Positions 1-11,826 are shown, numbered from the stretch's first letter. The stretch: DNA of 64,000 nucleotides from Suillus spraguei (GCA_016800925.1 JABCPU010000349.1:1-64000); one strand, 5' to 3'. Program-made: numbers and translations. The notes: generated from the sequence alone by a model not told the origin.

Positions 1-12
1 GATTTGTAAACA

Positions 13-326
13 CTGCATCTTATACCTGTCCCCCAGGCAGGATTGTTTCTCTACACCGGGCAGGTTAGTCATGTCGGATGAGCTCGAGGGTACGATTCTG
101 TCCAAAATTTCCAGATAGGGGGTGATCATGGCCATTATGGAGGATGCGTAGTTGTAAGCCATGGCTTCCGGAATGTAGATACAGTTGTCACAGTGAAGGA
201 ATCCACAATCGTCCACTGTCCATCTAGGATCCGAAGGTACTGGAAGATGTGTTCATGCAATAGGATCATGGGAAGTTCAGTCAAGATATCTTTCCGAAGG
301 TTTTCCATATCATGAGAACAGCTGCT
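13..326 (-). repeat. Inverted copy of the integrase segment (left arm)
   Basis: This stretch is the reverse complement of 1199-1512 with scattered substitutions. The two arms of about 310 bp face each other across about 870 bp of pol sequence. The arm holds the code for the integrase zinc-binding region, antisense to the neighbouring pol fragment. The window starts close to the arm's outer end, so its true edge is unknown. I infer either a foldback rearrangement or two element copies inserted head to head; the sequence does not decide between them. Confidence 0.85.
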
Positions 327-336
327 TCAAGAAGTA

Positions 337-1512
337 ACTACACTGCCTCCGTAAACATTGACTCTATGCCAAACCCGAGAAATGTGAATTCCACTCATCC
401 TCCATCAAGTATCTTGGTTACCTGCTATCTCCGGATGGCTTGACAATGTTGTCAGAGAAAATCCAGTCTATTGTTGACTGGCCAGAACCTCGGAAGATCA
501 AGGACATTCAATCCTTCCTCGGATTCGCTAATTTCTATCGTTGTTTTATCTTCAACTACTCAGATATTGTAGTTCCCCTCACTCAGCTTACACGCAAGGG
601 AGTTCCTTGGAACTTTTCCAAAGACTGTTGGAAATCCTTCGGAGCACTCAAAAAAGCCTTCACTTCCGCTCCGGTACTTACCCACTGGATTCCGGATGTT
701 CCTATAGTTGTGGAAACCGATGCCTCTGATTATGCCATAGCCGGAATACTGTCCATTGTATGTCCAGACTCAGAGCTTCATCCGGTTGCCTATTATTCCT
801 GTACTCTGTCCGCTCCGGAACTCAATTATGACACCCATGACAAGGAACTCCTAACCATCCACAAAGCTTTTTGGACCTGGTGACATTACCTAGAAGGCTC
901 ATCTGAGCCTATAGATATTTGTTACGGACCACAAAAACCTTGAGTACTTCTCCACTACCAAACTTCTCTCTTGCCGTCAGGCTTGCTGGTCTGAATTCCT
1001 CCATCAGTTCAATCTCATCATCTGTTTCCGTCCCGGAAAACATGGAGCCAAACCAGATTCCCTTACTAGACGTTGGGACGTTACCCCAAAGAGGGGGATA
1101 AGGACTACTCTCAAGTCAATCTTCATAATTTCCCCGAGTATTCACCTCAAACAGTCAGCTTTTCCCTACGAGCCACAACCCTAGCACCTCCGGTTCTTAG
1201 AGCAGCTGTTCTCATGGATATGGAAAACCTTCGAAAGATATCTTGACTGAACTTCCCAATGATCTATTGCACGAACACATCTTCCAGTACCTTTGGATCC
1301 TAGATGGACAGTGGATGATTGTGGATTCCTTCACTGGACAACTGTATCTACATTCCGAAGCCAATGGCTTACAACTACGTGTCCTCCATAACTGCCATGA
1401 TCACCCCCTATCTGGAAATTTTGGACAGAATCGTACCCTCGAGCTCATCCAACGGACTACACCTGGCCCGGTGTAGAGAAACAATCCTGCCTGGGGGACA
1501 GGTATAAGAAGC
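337..1512 (+). pseudogene. Ty3/gypsy pol fragment: RT end, RNase H, integrase start
   Basis: The fragment begins within the RT thumb (KPEKCEF, then YLGYLLSPDG) and runs through the connection motif QSFLGFANFYR. RNase H follows (VETDASDYAIAGIL, then HDKELLTIHKAF). Frameshifts near 880-1240 lead to the integrase HHCC region (HNCHDHPLSGNFGQNRTLELI). There is no protease, RT palm or integrase core, so it is a dead remnant. The sequence style matches the family of element D at 2878-5283, but it lies on the opposite strand. Long open stretches at 440-883 and 1243-1476 show the decay is moderate. The last part (1199-1512) is the right arm of the inverted repeat. Confidence 0.85.
1199..1512 (+). repeat. 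Integrase segment, right arm of inverted repeat
   Basis: Sense-strand copy of the segment that is inverted at 13-326. It encodes the zinc-binding N-terminus of a gypsy integrase. Homology to the left arm stops near AGCAGCTGTTCTCATGG on the inner side and near GACAGGTATAAGA on the outer side. Confidence 0.85.
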
Positions 1513-1913
1513 AGGGAGCAGTATGTTCAGCCCAAAGGGCTTCTGACTAGCCAAAACTCAAGGGAAGGAGAGAGGAAACAGTCAAAGACAGTGGTAGTGT
1601 TCACTTTAGAAAACTAGGTATCCAGGAGCTAACTAGTGAGTTATGAAAGCTGCCAAACTAGAAAAGCTACAAAGAGAAAAGCTGCACAAGAACTAAAATG
1701 AGTGAGGAGCTATGGTAAGCTGCCCAGGAACTCAATCAAAAGAGGAGCTAACAGTACTGGAACTAAGTAGAATCCTTGGTGGTGCAAAGAGTGAAAGGTA
1801 AGGTGCTTATGTAATCATCAAAAGTGCGAACCTAAGGTAAGGAAAGTCCAAGTATGAGACACCATGCAAAAACTACCTTTTCAAGCCCAGCCTGAGTTTG
1901 TCTGTCACACTGG
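1513..1913. other. Non-coding, no recognisable feature
   Basis: About 400 bp without a convincing reading frame on either strand. It is rich in AGCTAACTAG-like and AGGAGCTA words and looks like old LTR or untranslated transposon sequence. It does not continue the RT that is interrupted at 2877, so it is not the other flank of a simple LTR insertion. Confidence 0.4.
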
Positions 1914-2877
1914 TGTAAAGATACAACCTAGCTTGGGCTGTAGATAAACCACTGCCTAAACTAGTATGTTAGTCTTGCGCTCCATCTAGTCTGCTTCACT
2001 TATAAGAACAAGAGTGTTCGACCCTAAAGGGGGATGCCTATTAGTATGGTCAAGTTTGAGTCTAACTTGTGTGTGAAACAAGTGTCGTGGTCAGCGGTAA
2101 GTTGCCGCGGTCAACGATGATACCGCTGGAACTAGCGGCATGTGTAGCAGTGCTACCGTGGTCAAGATAAGGCCAGTAACAGTTGTGTCGAGCGAGCAAT
2201 GTCGAGTGGTGGTCTCAGTGGTAGCAGTAAGGTTGCGAGCGGTGCAAGGAAACAGTAAAGAAGTCCGCGGTACTTTCAGTGGTAAAGTAGCGGAGTGTGA
2301 GAAGTTCAGTCAAAGTAACAGTCAAAAGTCCAGCGGTATGCCAGCGGTAACAGAGAACGAGCATGATGTATTAACGAGCGATAAGGAAACTTTAAAGACT
2401 AAGTCCACTACTGGGTTGATCCAGAGCTAGACAATAATCCTGACCTATAGTACATGCAATGGTGTAAAATCAGGTACTGTATCGTGTGGGGTACATGGTG
2501 CTTATATCCTAATTCATATGTACTCGGAATACTCTAGGCGAGATCAGTAGCGCTGGAGTGTAGTGACCATCGTAAGTAAACATAGTGCGAGGTGCTATGG
2601 CACGAGGCAACATGTAATAAGGCTTGCCATGGAATCAGTGATAATGAACAGGAAACAAACTACGCACCAAATGGAGCTATGCGGACGCGGCAAGGACATG
2701 GAAGGACATCGGTTTGTGGAATGAGGTGCAGCAGTCAGTACGGTGTGCGGTAAGCATGGGATGCCGCTGGTACTGCTGAACGGGGTAAGACGGCCATGGA
2801 CAAGTAGTAACTCCTGTAGACGTGAGACAAGTGTCAAAATATGGGGTTTTAAGCCCAGCGCCAATATGTTCATTACA
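1914..2877 (-). repeat. Solo LTR, family C
   Basis: A 964-bp block beginning TGTAAAGATA and ending CATTACA on the plus strand. It is the reverse complement of the LTR at 54895-55889 and diverged from it by substitutions and small indels. No primer site follows its end, so it is a solo or orphan LTR, oriented on the minus strand. On its right it abuts the RT of element D just after the KKKD motif. The five bases on each side do not match, so either the duplication has decayed or one flank was rearranged. It contains four copies of GCGGTA (2094, 2267, 2333, 2344). Confidence 0.85.
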
Positions 2878-3921
2878 CTGTCCTTCTTTTTTACAAACAG
2901 GACAGGGGCTCCGTGAGGAGAGGATGAGGATTGGAGGAGTCCGGACGAGATGTTTTCATTGAGGAACTTCTGGAGGGCTTCAAGCTCGACCAGAGAGAGA
3001 GAATATATGGTTCTGAGAGGCGGACTAGCTCCTTCCTCTATCTCGATTTTGAGGTCATAGGGTCAGGAGGAGGTAACTGTCTGCCTTTGCCTTTGTCAAA
3101 GACATCCACGAACTCATGGTATTCGGAAGGGATTCTGGAGAGATCTGGAGGTTCGGATGATACAGATGCAGATTGGAGATTAACCCTGGAGGGACAGAGA
3201 TAGATGCTGAACTGAGTGGATCCTTCTAACTTGCAGGCATGGCAAAAGGCCACTGTGTTTATCAGAGATATGTTAGGGACCAAAGTGTCAGTGGAGGGTT
3301 CAGATTTGGTCAGAGGAGGAGTCTCTGCCACGGATGGGATGCTCTGAGGCAACGGAGATATTGGAGGGGAGGATTCCTCCTTGGATAGAATATCTGGAGG
3401 TAACGGAGGTGTCGGATTGGAATTTCCTGCCACGGATGGTGTGTCTGGAGGCAGTGATGATGCGGATGGGGTCAATGGCATTCCCTGTACAGTAGTTTGG
3501 AACTCGATGCTGCCCAATACCCAGTCAATCAACGGATTGTGTCGGGTGAGCCAGCTATATCCGAGAATGATATAACATGAGGAATCCAAAGGGTAATGTA
3601 GAACATGTCGGAGGTGATTACACCGGAGGAGAATCGGACGGATAAGTTTATGGCTTCAACAATATTGTTATTGCATGTACCATCAAACAAACAGAGCAGA
3701 AGCAGAGGAATCTGATAGGTAGGAATTTTATGTTTTTGGACAAAATCAGTGTCTACGAAGCAGTGGGAGGAGCCACAGTCTATGAGGGCCAGAAAGTCAG
3801 ATATATTGGAGAAAGACGGAAGAGAGACATATGGACACAGAGAGTTTGGATCAGGAAGAGTTACAGCATTGAGTCGTAGCTCTGTTGTACAGATTGGGCC
3901 AATGCGACCCTCATCCCGCAC
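2878..3921 (-). pseudogene. Element D protease and RT start (gypsy), truncated
   Basis: Read on the minus strand. A retropepsin region comes first (LALIDCGSSHCFVD), then the linker (LGYSWLTRHNPLIDW), a proline-rich stretch, LSRIPSEYHEFVDVF and the RT entry (APVLFVKKKD). The protease catalytic triplet reads DCG where the family has D-S/T-G. Frameshifts lie near 3585 and 3050. The frame ends abruptly at 2877 where the family C LTR begins, so the RT palm, RNase H and integrase of this copy are missing here. Non-functional remnant. Confidence 0.85.
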
Positions 3922-3941
3922 AAAGTCAGGAGAGTTGCGGA

Positions 3942-5120
3942 CTAATTTTTTGCCTCATCCGAGGCTTCAGGTTCAGTTTCCGGAGTGAGCACAGTAGCAG
4001 GGCCTTTGGCAGCACGCAAAGTGGATTTGGTGCAGTCTCGGGCAGTGTGACCAGGTCCACCGCAGAACATACAGAGCCTTTTGTCAATACACCTCTGACG
4101 CTCCTGGGTGGTTAGCTTTCCGTCCACACCAACAACGTTAGGAAGATCAGAAGCCTTCAGGGCAGAGGAGGTTGTAGAGGATGTGGGCTTATTGAATTTG
4201 GGCGTATCAGATCCGGACGAGTTGGAGTTTGTCCAGTCGGATGCTGACTGCCTAGGAGGATTGGAAGAGGTGGCTTTACTCTCTCGGGTGACTTCACCCC
4301 TCCGTTCCCAGTAATGGGCATTGATGGTCTGGGCAAGAGTCTTGAACTCCAAAAGGGTAGTGGGTTTACCCATGCGACTAATCTCATCTTTGATTCGGGC
4401 CAGAAGTCCATTATAGAATTGGCGTCGTAGAGCTCTGTCTCCTCATTCACGTACTTGGGAGGCAAGTCGCTGGAATTCTACAACATACTTGTTGATGCGT
4501 TGTCCATCATGCATATGAAGCTGTTCCAGCTGCATTTCTGCGTCTCCGGAGGGATCGTGAGGTCCGAAGTTGGGTTGGAGCTCAAGCATGAACTCAGAGT
4601 AGTCATCCATCCAGTCCGGACAGTTGCTATATCCGTCCAAAAGGAGATCCGGTTCAAACCACTCAAGAGCCATACCCTTGAGGTAAGATTGGGCGAAGTT
4701 GACTTTAGCGCGTCCAGAACGGAATGTGTTAGGTTTGCCCTGGAAGTTGAGCTCACACTGGACGAAGAATGTTCGGAGCTTGCGAGGCTCAGATCCGTCG
4801 AAGGTATCTGGTTCGCGGATTTTGACTTTGCTATCATCTGAGGTGGTGGTACGACAGCTACTGCAAGCGAGGTGATTAATAGCTACAGATAGTTGAGCTA
4901 AGACCCGGTCCTGAGGGTTCGGATGGTTATGATCTTCTTCATCATCCAGATCCTCATCGTCCGGATCATCACCTCCATCATCTGGTTGGTTGCCGTGCAA
5001 CTCATCATCAAAGCAAATGGTCGGGCACAAATTAGTGTCTGGGTCATCCGTGTTCCGAGTTGGTGTAACCGGATCCGGTCTGGCTTGATGCACAGAGATG
5101 CTTTGACCTATGTCACTCAT
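3942..5120 (-). pseudogene. Element D Gag with CCHC zinc knuckle
   Basis: This encodes a Gag-like capsid/nucleocapsid protein. The acidic N-terminus (residues about 25-75) precedes a capsid-type region (REPDTFDGSEPRKLRTFF, then GMALEWFEPDLL). The C-terminus has a CX2CX4HX4C knuckle (CMFCGGPGHTARDC). The frame is open except for one TGA at 4440-4442; I infer a Trp codon changed to stop, because both sides continue the same Gag in the same frame. The start is the ATG at 5120, about 160 bp inside the LTR at 5284. Protease follows in the next frame. Inactive because of the stop and the truncated pol. Confidence 0.85.
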
Positions 5121-5630
5121 GCTTGCACGGTGTTGAGAGAAGCTGGTGAATGTTTGGACGATGGGTGTCGAATCTCGTTGGATTGGACCAAGTCCAGCTC
5201 CTCAGAGAGTGTTCTGAGTTTTACAGGGAGGCATGATGTGGGATGGTTTAATGTTACTCGGAAAGGTGTGAGTTCGAATATACTGTTAAGACCATACTCA
5301 AAGGGTGAAAGATCCAAAGGGCTTTGGCCTCAGTTCGTGCACTGTGCCCCTTTCCTGAGTAATGCCCCTTATTTCAGGGAGTAGGTATTCGTCTGAAGAT
5401 CCAGAAGGAGTTGTGTGGTGGATCTGGACATCCGAAGGTATTGGATATGATACATCTGAAGGTTATCCGGAGCATAGGGATGGAACGAGGATTAAGGCTA
5501 GCTTTGGAATGAGTTCCTAACTAGAAACTAACAGAGGTAGACTATCCGAAGATAGAGTTGGAGATATAGACTAAAGGAATCAATCCCAAGTCTTGGAAGA
5601 TGACTTAGAGCGAAAAGTGACTTAAGTCTG

Positions 5631-6104
5631 TGTTATGAACTGGGGTGGCGTCACCAGCGACAGTGAAAAGACACAGACGGTCTGCTGGGAAGTTCTTACA
5701 ATGTCCAGAAGAGGACAAGGTGAAAGTACAAGGAACGCGTTCCGAGTACGATCAAAGGTTCGGCCTCAAAGACAAGTCTAAGAGGTTCTACGAGAATAGA
5801 GACTAAGTCTAAGGAGTGCTTAGACTTAGAGACAATTCAAGACGACTTAGGTTGGAGACCTAAGCGAAGGAGATTCCAGGTAAAACCCAGTAAGATTAAA
5901 GTAAAGAATCTACTACAAGTACACTGTGCTTAAATAGGCCAATATGTGCGCACAGACCAAGAGAGGTGTGGGAAAATAAGTGCATATTCAAATAAGGAAG
6001 GCAACTATAGTACAGATGCGTTGAGCATATGAGTCAGAGTCATGTTATGTAATATACAAGGTAAATGAAGTAGAAAATGAATAGGGACACGTACGATTGT
6101 AACA
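5631..6104 (-). repeat. 3' LTR of chromovirus B1
   Basis: 474 bp with TGTTA/TAACA inverted termini. It is nearly identical to 12797-13270; visible differences include G/A and C/T changes, some at CpG. On the element strand it contains CTATTTAAG (TATA-like) about 34 nt before ACTTTAATCTT, the presumed RNA start. Confidence 0.95.
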
Positions 6105-6118
6105 TTACCCCCTTTTTA
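6105..6118 (-). promoter_or_regulatory. Polypurine tract of B1
   Basis: On the minus strand the sequence TAAAAAGGGGGTAA lies directly against the 3' LTR. This is the expected position and composition of the plus-strand primer of an LTR retrotransposon. Confidence 0.75.
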
Positions 6119-6136
6119 CACGTAAAGTCACCGACT

Positions 6137-7606
6137 TTACTCATCCTGGTTCGCATAGTAAACAGGGTCATCACTATAGTCGTAGTCTTCATCAGCAAAC
6201 GATCCACTCCTCATATACTCAGCTTCTTCAACACCTGCGCGTCGTTTAGCGTCCCTTCTTTTCTCTGCTTGAATTTGTTCATCGTCAAGCTGTTGCTCCC
6301 AAGATTGAAGGGTGTCGTAGAATCCATCATCTTTCCAAGTTAATGTAAAGGGAGGAGGTCCGACTCGTCGAGGACAATAAATGGATAAATGGGTAGGCGA
6401 CCAGTATCTGCAAACTTTGCACTGGTATTCCACACAATTCTTTTGATGATGTCCAAGTAGTCCACAGACACGACATTTCATGTTTTCGTCAGGATTAGAA
6501 TGGACTTTGCGTAAGGGCGACGGCGAGATGATAGGTTTAGGACTAGTGGATCTGGCGCGCTTCTTTCCCTTAGTCCGCCTCATACGCTTTATGGCAATGG
6601 CGTTGTCGCTCCTAAGCTGCGCTTGTTGGGTAGAAGTGAGAGTGTACGCCGACGTAGGGAGGTCAGGAGTGGTTGCTCGTTCAGCAACCGCAAGAAGTTC
6701 GTTAGAGGAAGACGGAGAGGTTATGCCGAAGTCTTTTACTAAGACTTGCGAGACAGGATCCATTGGACCGAATGACGGCGGAATGGCCATAGGAGGGTGA
6801 ATGTGTAGATCACGAAGTCGGGGACCGAGCGTTATTAGCTCAGTGACAGGGATTCCTAATAGCTTTGCGGCCTTGCACTGTTCTTCTGTGCAAGGTTCAT
6901 ACAGCCATGCAGGGTGTTCATGAGATGTTGTAACGGGGGGCGGTGAGGTCGGCTGCTCAATGGGAGATGGGGTTCGGGGAGAAGCGAGGTCACTTTGTGT
7001 TTGCTGTAAATCAGTGATGGCTTCTTCAACTAAGTTTCTTGCTGCTCTGGTTTTGGCGACTGATTGCTGAATAGATTCAACGACTGAGTTGGTAAGCTGT
7101 CCGATTTCCTGGACAGCAGTGTATAGGCCAGTAAAGGCATCAAGACTAGAATAAACGCGTGAAGAAGGGGGTGCTGGGATAAGAAGTGGCGTATCTTCCT
7201 GCGGAGAGGGAGGTCGAGCAACACCTGCTCGACGTTCAGCAATGATGTGAATAGCTTCTTCAACATCATTCTTAAAAGAATTGGGAAACAGCAACATAGT
7301 GTAAGCACGAATGCATTTTTGAAGATGAATGAGGCAGTGGCGGTACGTGGCTTCTGTGATATCTCTGGCAGTGACTTTGATAAGGGCTGTGGTATGGATG
7401 ATGTTGACGAGGAGTAAGGCAGGGAAAGCGCCTCTTTCAGTGAGGATTCTTTCGATTTCAAGGGCGTGTCCTTCACAGAGGAGAGCGGCTTCAATATAGG
7501 AAGTGTTGTCGATTTCAGCTGTAAGAGTTCCGTAGTTTTCTACTTCGGAGTCATGGTCATTGTTGGCGACAGTGACGGGGGTGATGTATGCAGTGGGGAA
7601 AGACAT
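6137..7606 (-). CDS. Post-pol third ORF with two zinc-knuckle-like motifs
   Basis: An uninterrupted 489-residue frame lying between the chromodomain stop (7662) and the 3' LTR, with its own ATG 55 nt after pol. Residues 1-200 are mostly helical and hydrophobic to amphipathic. Residues about 200-250 are rich in Pro and Ser. A basic stretch (TKGKKRARS) precedes a CX2CX4HX4C knuckle at about 378-391 and a second C/H cluster (YQCKVC, then HLSIYC) to about 410. The tail is acidic. No signal peptide or membrane segment is visible, so it is not envelope-like. Copy B2 carries the homologue at 62891. Retention as an open frame, while gag and pol are broken, is notable. I infer a nucleic-acid-binding accessory protein; function unknown. 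Confidence 0.8.
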   Translation of the reverse strand: MSFPTAYITPVTVANNDHDSEVENYGTLTAEIDNTSYIEAALLCEGHALEIERILTERGAFPALLLVNIIHTTALIKVTARDITEATYRHCLIHLQKCIRAYTMLLFPNSFKNDVEEAIHIIAERRAGVARPPSPQEDTPLLIPAPPSSRVYSSLDAFTGLYTAVQEIGQLTNSVVESIQQSVAKTRAARNLVEEAITDLQQTQSDLASPRTPSPIEQPTSPPPVTTSHEHPAWLYEPCTEEQCKAAKLLGIPVTELITLGPRLRDLHIHPPMAIPPSFGPMDPVSQVLVKDFGITSPSSSNELLAVAERATTPDLPTSAYTLTSTQQAQLRSDNAIAIKRMRRTKGKKRARSTSPKPIISPSPLRKVHSNPDENMKCRVCGLLGHHQKNCVEYQCKVCRYWSPTHLSIYCPRRVGPPPFTLTWKDDGFYDTLQSWEQQLDDEQIQAEKRRDAKRRAGVEEAEYMRSGSFADEDYDYSDDPVYYANQDE

Positions 7607-7661
7607 TTAGAGCGGTTGTAGTTGATCAAGTGCTAGTGCGAGTTGATTGACTAAGGAATAA

Positions 7662-10600
7662 TCAGAGGGAGTGTTGCTTCTTATAAGCGTTCAGGATTCG
7701 AGCGGAGTTCTTCAAGTTCTTTTCTGGGAGCCACTCGTTATCTCCTGATGAATATCCTTTCCAGGAGACGAGATAGTGTTGGCGATTGCCGGTTCCTTTG
7801 TGAGAAAGAATTGCTTCTACTTCATATTCTTCTTCTTCTTCGATGATATCAGGTGGTGGTTCAGGGAAGTTCGGCCCATGTACGTCCGTTTCGCTATAGG
7901 ACGATAAGACAGAAGCGTGGAATGTGGGGTGGATCTTCCACTGCGGAGGAAGTTTGAGTGTGAACGTGATGGGGGATAAGACATCGATGATCGGGAAAGG
8001 TCTGTATCGTTTTGGCGCAAGTTTCCTTGATGGGAGTTTGAGTCTAAGATTAGTGGCAGATAGCCAAACCTTATCTCCGATCTTCCATGGAATGTACTTA
8101 TCTCCTCTGGATCATTCGGCCATTGTCTGCATTGCAATGTTATGGCAAGCGATTGCTTCTTCTCTTATCTTCTGCAGAGATCGTACTCGATCTTCTGCTG
8201 CGGGGACTGATGAATCGGGGATAAGATGAGGGATAGCGCGTGGTTCATATCCCATCATCAGATAAAAGGGTGATGCATTCCTTGCATCATGTTTTCGGTG
8301 GTTGTGGATGAATTCGGCGATTGGTAGATGTTCTACCCAATCTTCAGGATTGTTGCAGCAGTAAATGCGTAGGTATGTTTCAAGTTCTTGATTAAGTCTT
8401 TCCATTTGACCATCGGTCTGAGGGTGATAAGCTGTAGATGGAGCAATGACGTAGTCGAGGAGTCAGGCAAGTTCCTTAGAGAAGCGAGATAGGAATTGCG
8501 GACCTCGATCCGAGATAACTTTGTCATGGAGTCCAAATCGTCGGTAGACGTGTTTCAAAAATAGTTTAGCAACGCCTTCGGAAGTGATGGTTTTCAAACA
8601 AGGGATAATAATTACCCCCTTCGTAAGGCCATGGTCTACCACGACCATGATACTGTCAAAGCCCCAGAAACAGGGAGGTCAGTGATCAGATCAACAGAGA
8701 CCTGGGAAAAAGGTCGAGTCGCAGACGAGGGAATCGGGGTAAGCAGTGGGCGGACAGGGTGCGTATCGGCTTTCATTTGCTGACAAAGGGCGCAACCCTC
8801 AACGTATTTCGAATATAGGAGCCCATAGCCGGCCACCATGCTTCACGTTTAATGAGTTCTTCAGTTTTGAACCTACCGGGATGTCCCGCGGTAGGATGAT
8901 CATGATATGTACCTTTTCAGGATATCAGGACGATGTGCTGGAGGAACATAAGCACGATTCTTGAAATAGAGGACGTTCTCCTCAATCTTCCAGTCAGAGA
9001 GTGCTGACTTCATAGGGGGAAGACACACGCCGTCAAGGGCATCCGACGCTGTCTTGAAGACAGAATCGTCGAGAGGGTCGGAGGACGACAAGACATCCTT
9101 CAAGTCGGTGTCAATAAGACGAACGAATAGAGCGTCAGGGAGGAGGGTCTGGTCCTCATTATCGTCTTTGCCAGAGTCATAGTCGGGTCGGCGAGATAGT
9201 GCATCAGGTACTGCCAATTTAGTACCTGCAACGTGATGCAGTTCAATGTCGTAAGTAGACAGAATCAATTGCCAATGGGCTTGGCGACGGGTAAGCTTCT
9301 GTGTGCTTCTAAAGTACAGAAGATTGTTGTGGTCAGTGAATACCAGGACGGGGTGTGGGTTTCCTTCAAGATAATGACGCCATTCATTCAATGCCCGTAT
9401 TACGGCAAGGAGTTCCCGATCAAAAATCTGGTAGTTACGTTCTGTGGGGTTCAGAGACTGTGAGAGATATGCACATGGGTGATAAACACCATTCTCATCA
9501 GTCTGCAAGAGGACTCCGCCAGTTGCTACGAGCGAAGCGTCGGTAGCAATAGCAAATTGTCGGGAAGGATCAGGGTTGTGGAGTACTGGTTGGGAGGTAA
9601 AGCATCGTTTTAGTTCTTCGAAAGTGTCCATGCATTCGGTTGACCAATCAAAGGTTTTATCTTTCTTTGTTAAATCGATAAGAGGTCGGGCAATGTCAGA
9701 ATAGTGGGAGATGAACGTGCGATAGATGTTGCAAAAACCGAGGAAAGACCGAACATCTTTTACAGATTTCGGAACTGGCCATTCAGAGATTCCCTTGGTT
9801 TTGGCAGTGTCCATAGCAACTTGTCCGGGGTGAATTATCATTCCGAGGTATTCCACTTCTTCTGTATCGAAGGTGCATTTTTCCGGTTTTAAGAATAGAT
9901 GTTCTTTTCGTATCTTCATCAAAACCCGTCTGGTTCGTTCACGATGTTCTGCCATTGTTGTAGAGAAAATCAGGATATCGTCCATGTAGATAACCATCCA
10001 TCCTTCGTTGATTTCTTGTTGGAAGGTGCGGTTCATGTATGCTTGGAAAGTTGCCGGTGAATTGCAGAGGCCAAAGAACATGACATTTGGTTCGAAGAGG
10101 CCGAATTCCGTGGTGAAAGCAGCTTTCCAGCAATCGTCGGGATAGATGTGAATATTGTTATAACCGGACCAGATATCCATTTTCGTAAAGAACTGTGCGT
10201 TATGAAGGCGTGCGACAAGGGAGATAGGAAGTGGGAGCGGATAGGCGTTCTTGACTGTCCAATCATTGATGTAGCGATAATCTTGACAGGGACGCAATTC
10301 TCCACTCTTCTTTCCCACAAAGAAGAAGCCACTAGCTTGGGGTGACTTCGATTCTGAGATAAAACCTTTCGCAACATTTTCATCGATAAATGTTTTGACA
10401 GCAGCGCGTTCTTTTTCTGATAGCGGGTAAACCTTAGACATGCGAGGGATAAAACCGGGTTTAGTATCGATCCGATGATCTATACCAGGGCGTTCGGGGG
10501 GTAGTTTGTTCAGCCCATCTTTAGCAAAGACGTCTGCGAAGTCGTGCAAATAGTCCGGGACCAATTCTTCGAAGGATTTCTTTTTCTTTTCCTTCTCATC

Positions 10601-11764
10601 CGTGGCGAATTCCTGAGCTTTGTTACTATATTTCGGAGGAGGAAGGGGAATTGCGGAGTAGTTGGAGAGTTGTTCGAATCGAGAAGTTCCATCATGTGTG
10701 AGGGGTGTGTCCATGGAAACTTCTTCTATGATTCTCATGCTAACTCCATCGGTGTCATATTCCACTAGAAATTCTCCATCACCTAGTTCATAAGAGGAAA
10801 TTTCTCGCACTTCTGGTGCGTGCCAGACATCTTGCATAGTGTTGAATTGGTCATCATCCTCTGTTGGGATCAACGAGGGCATGGGTTCTTCTTTATCGGG
10901 GATTTCTTCAATTGAAGCTGACAGAGTTTTCGGGGGAACATAGAACTTGGATAATTTCAGTACATTGGTATCTCGTCCAGGGATCTCTTCTTCTGCTTTT
11001 CTTTTTCCATGCTTCTGTTCTTCTATTGGCCGCTGCTCAATAGGTTCTTGTCCAGTTCGATGCTCGGGTTCGGTTTCATTCTTGCGCTTTTCTGCGCGGG
11101 GAATTGGTGATACTGGTCGTGGCAATTGTACATGTGGAATGGGGTCGGTAGTGCGCGGTTTTTGTATTTCTGGTTCGGAATCATCAGAAACAGAAGGAAT
11201 AACAAGGGGTCTTGGAAGTCGGGAATGCTGCCACTTGGAATGATGATCAAATATTTGGGGCAGTCCATTCTTCTTTCGATCCGTATCTATATCAATTTCG
11301 ATTTCATCTGATTTCGCTGTTCGGGGAAGAACAAGCGTTTCAGCAGCCCAATCAATGCTTGGGTTCATTGCGCGTAACCACAGAATTCCCAGAAGGATTT
11401 GATCTCTTCTTCCTAGTTTGGTGATGTTGAATTTTCCATACATGGTTCGTTCATCAATCTTGACCATCAGGAGACAATAATGCGTGATCAGTCCCCCTTT
11501 GATAAGAGTTCCGTCCGCTGTAGTAACTCGAAACGGTGTTTTGAGTTTTCATCATGTGATTTGATGGAGTTTCACAAACTCTTTGGAGATGAACGTTCCG
11601 GCTGCGCCAAAATCAATTACAGCGGTGGTGTCGACGGATTTTAAACGAGTGCGCGAGTGAAGGGTGATAGGGACACAGAGTTCTTTTCTTTCACCTACAG
11701 CACGTACAAGTCTTAGTAATACATTAGGAGAAACATACGTCGAGTCTTTGTTTCTCCAAGTCAA
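7662..11764 (-). pseudogene. B1 Pol: protease, RT, RNase H, integrase, chromodomain
   Basis: Domains in order on the minus strand are protease (VIDFGAAGTFIS), RT (YMDD in [11 protein letters not shown]), RNase H (IATDASLVATGGVLL), integrase HHCC (GCALCQQMK) and core ([25 protein letters not shown]), then a chromodomain at about 7670-7840 (YLVSWKGYSSGDNEWLP). Lesions seen by comparison with B2: DSG to DFG in the protease, tandem TGA TGA at 11549-11554, a 4-nt insertion near 8900-8910, TGA at 8463 and TGA at 8112. The long middle frame (11467-8900) remains open. Chromodomains in this family direct integration to modified chromatin; this copy cannot make a full polyprotein. Confidence 0.92.
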
Positions 11765-11826
11765 AAATCCGCGATAATCCGCCTCACAGTTTCTTCATCG
11801 TCTTCCCCTTCTGTTACTTTGGTTTG

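Noticed and set aside
2140..2430. 96-codon open frame inside the family C LTR
   Set aside because: It lies in an LTR, antisense to the element, and is not conserved in the other LTR copy.
6137..7606. Envelope gene of an errantivirus-like element
   Set aside because: The position after pol fits, but there is no signal peptide, no membrane helix and no furin-like site; zinc knuckles point to nucleic-acid binding.
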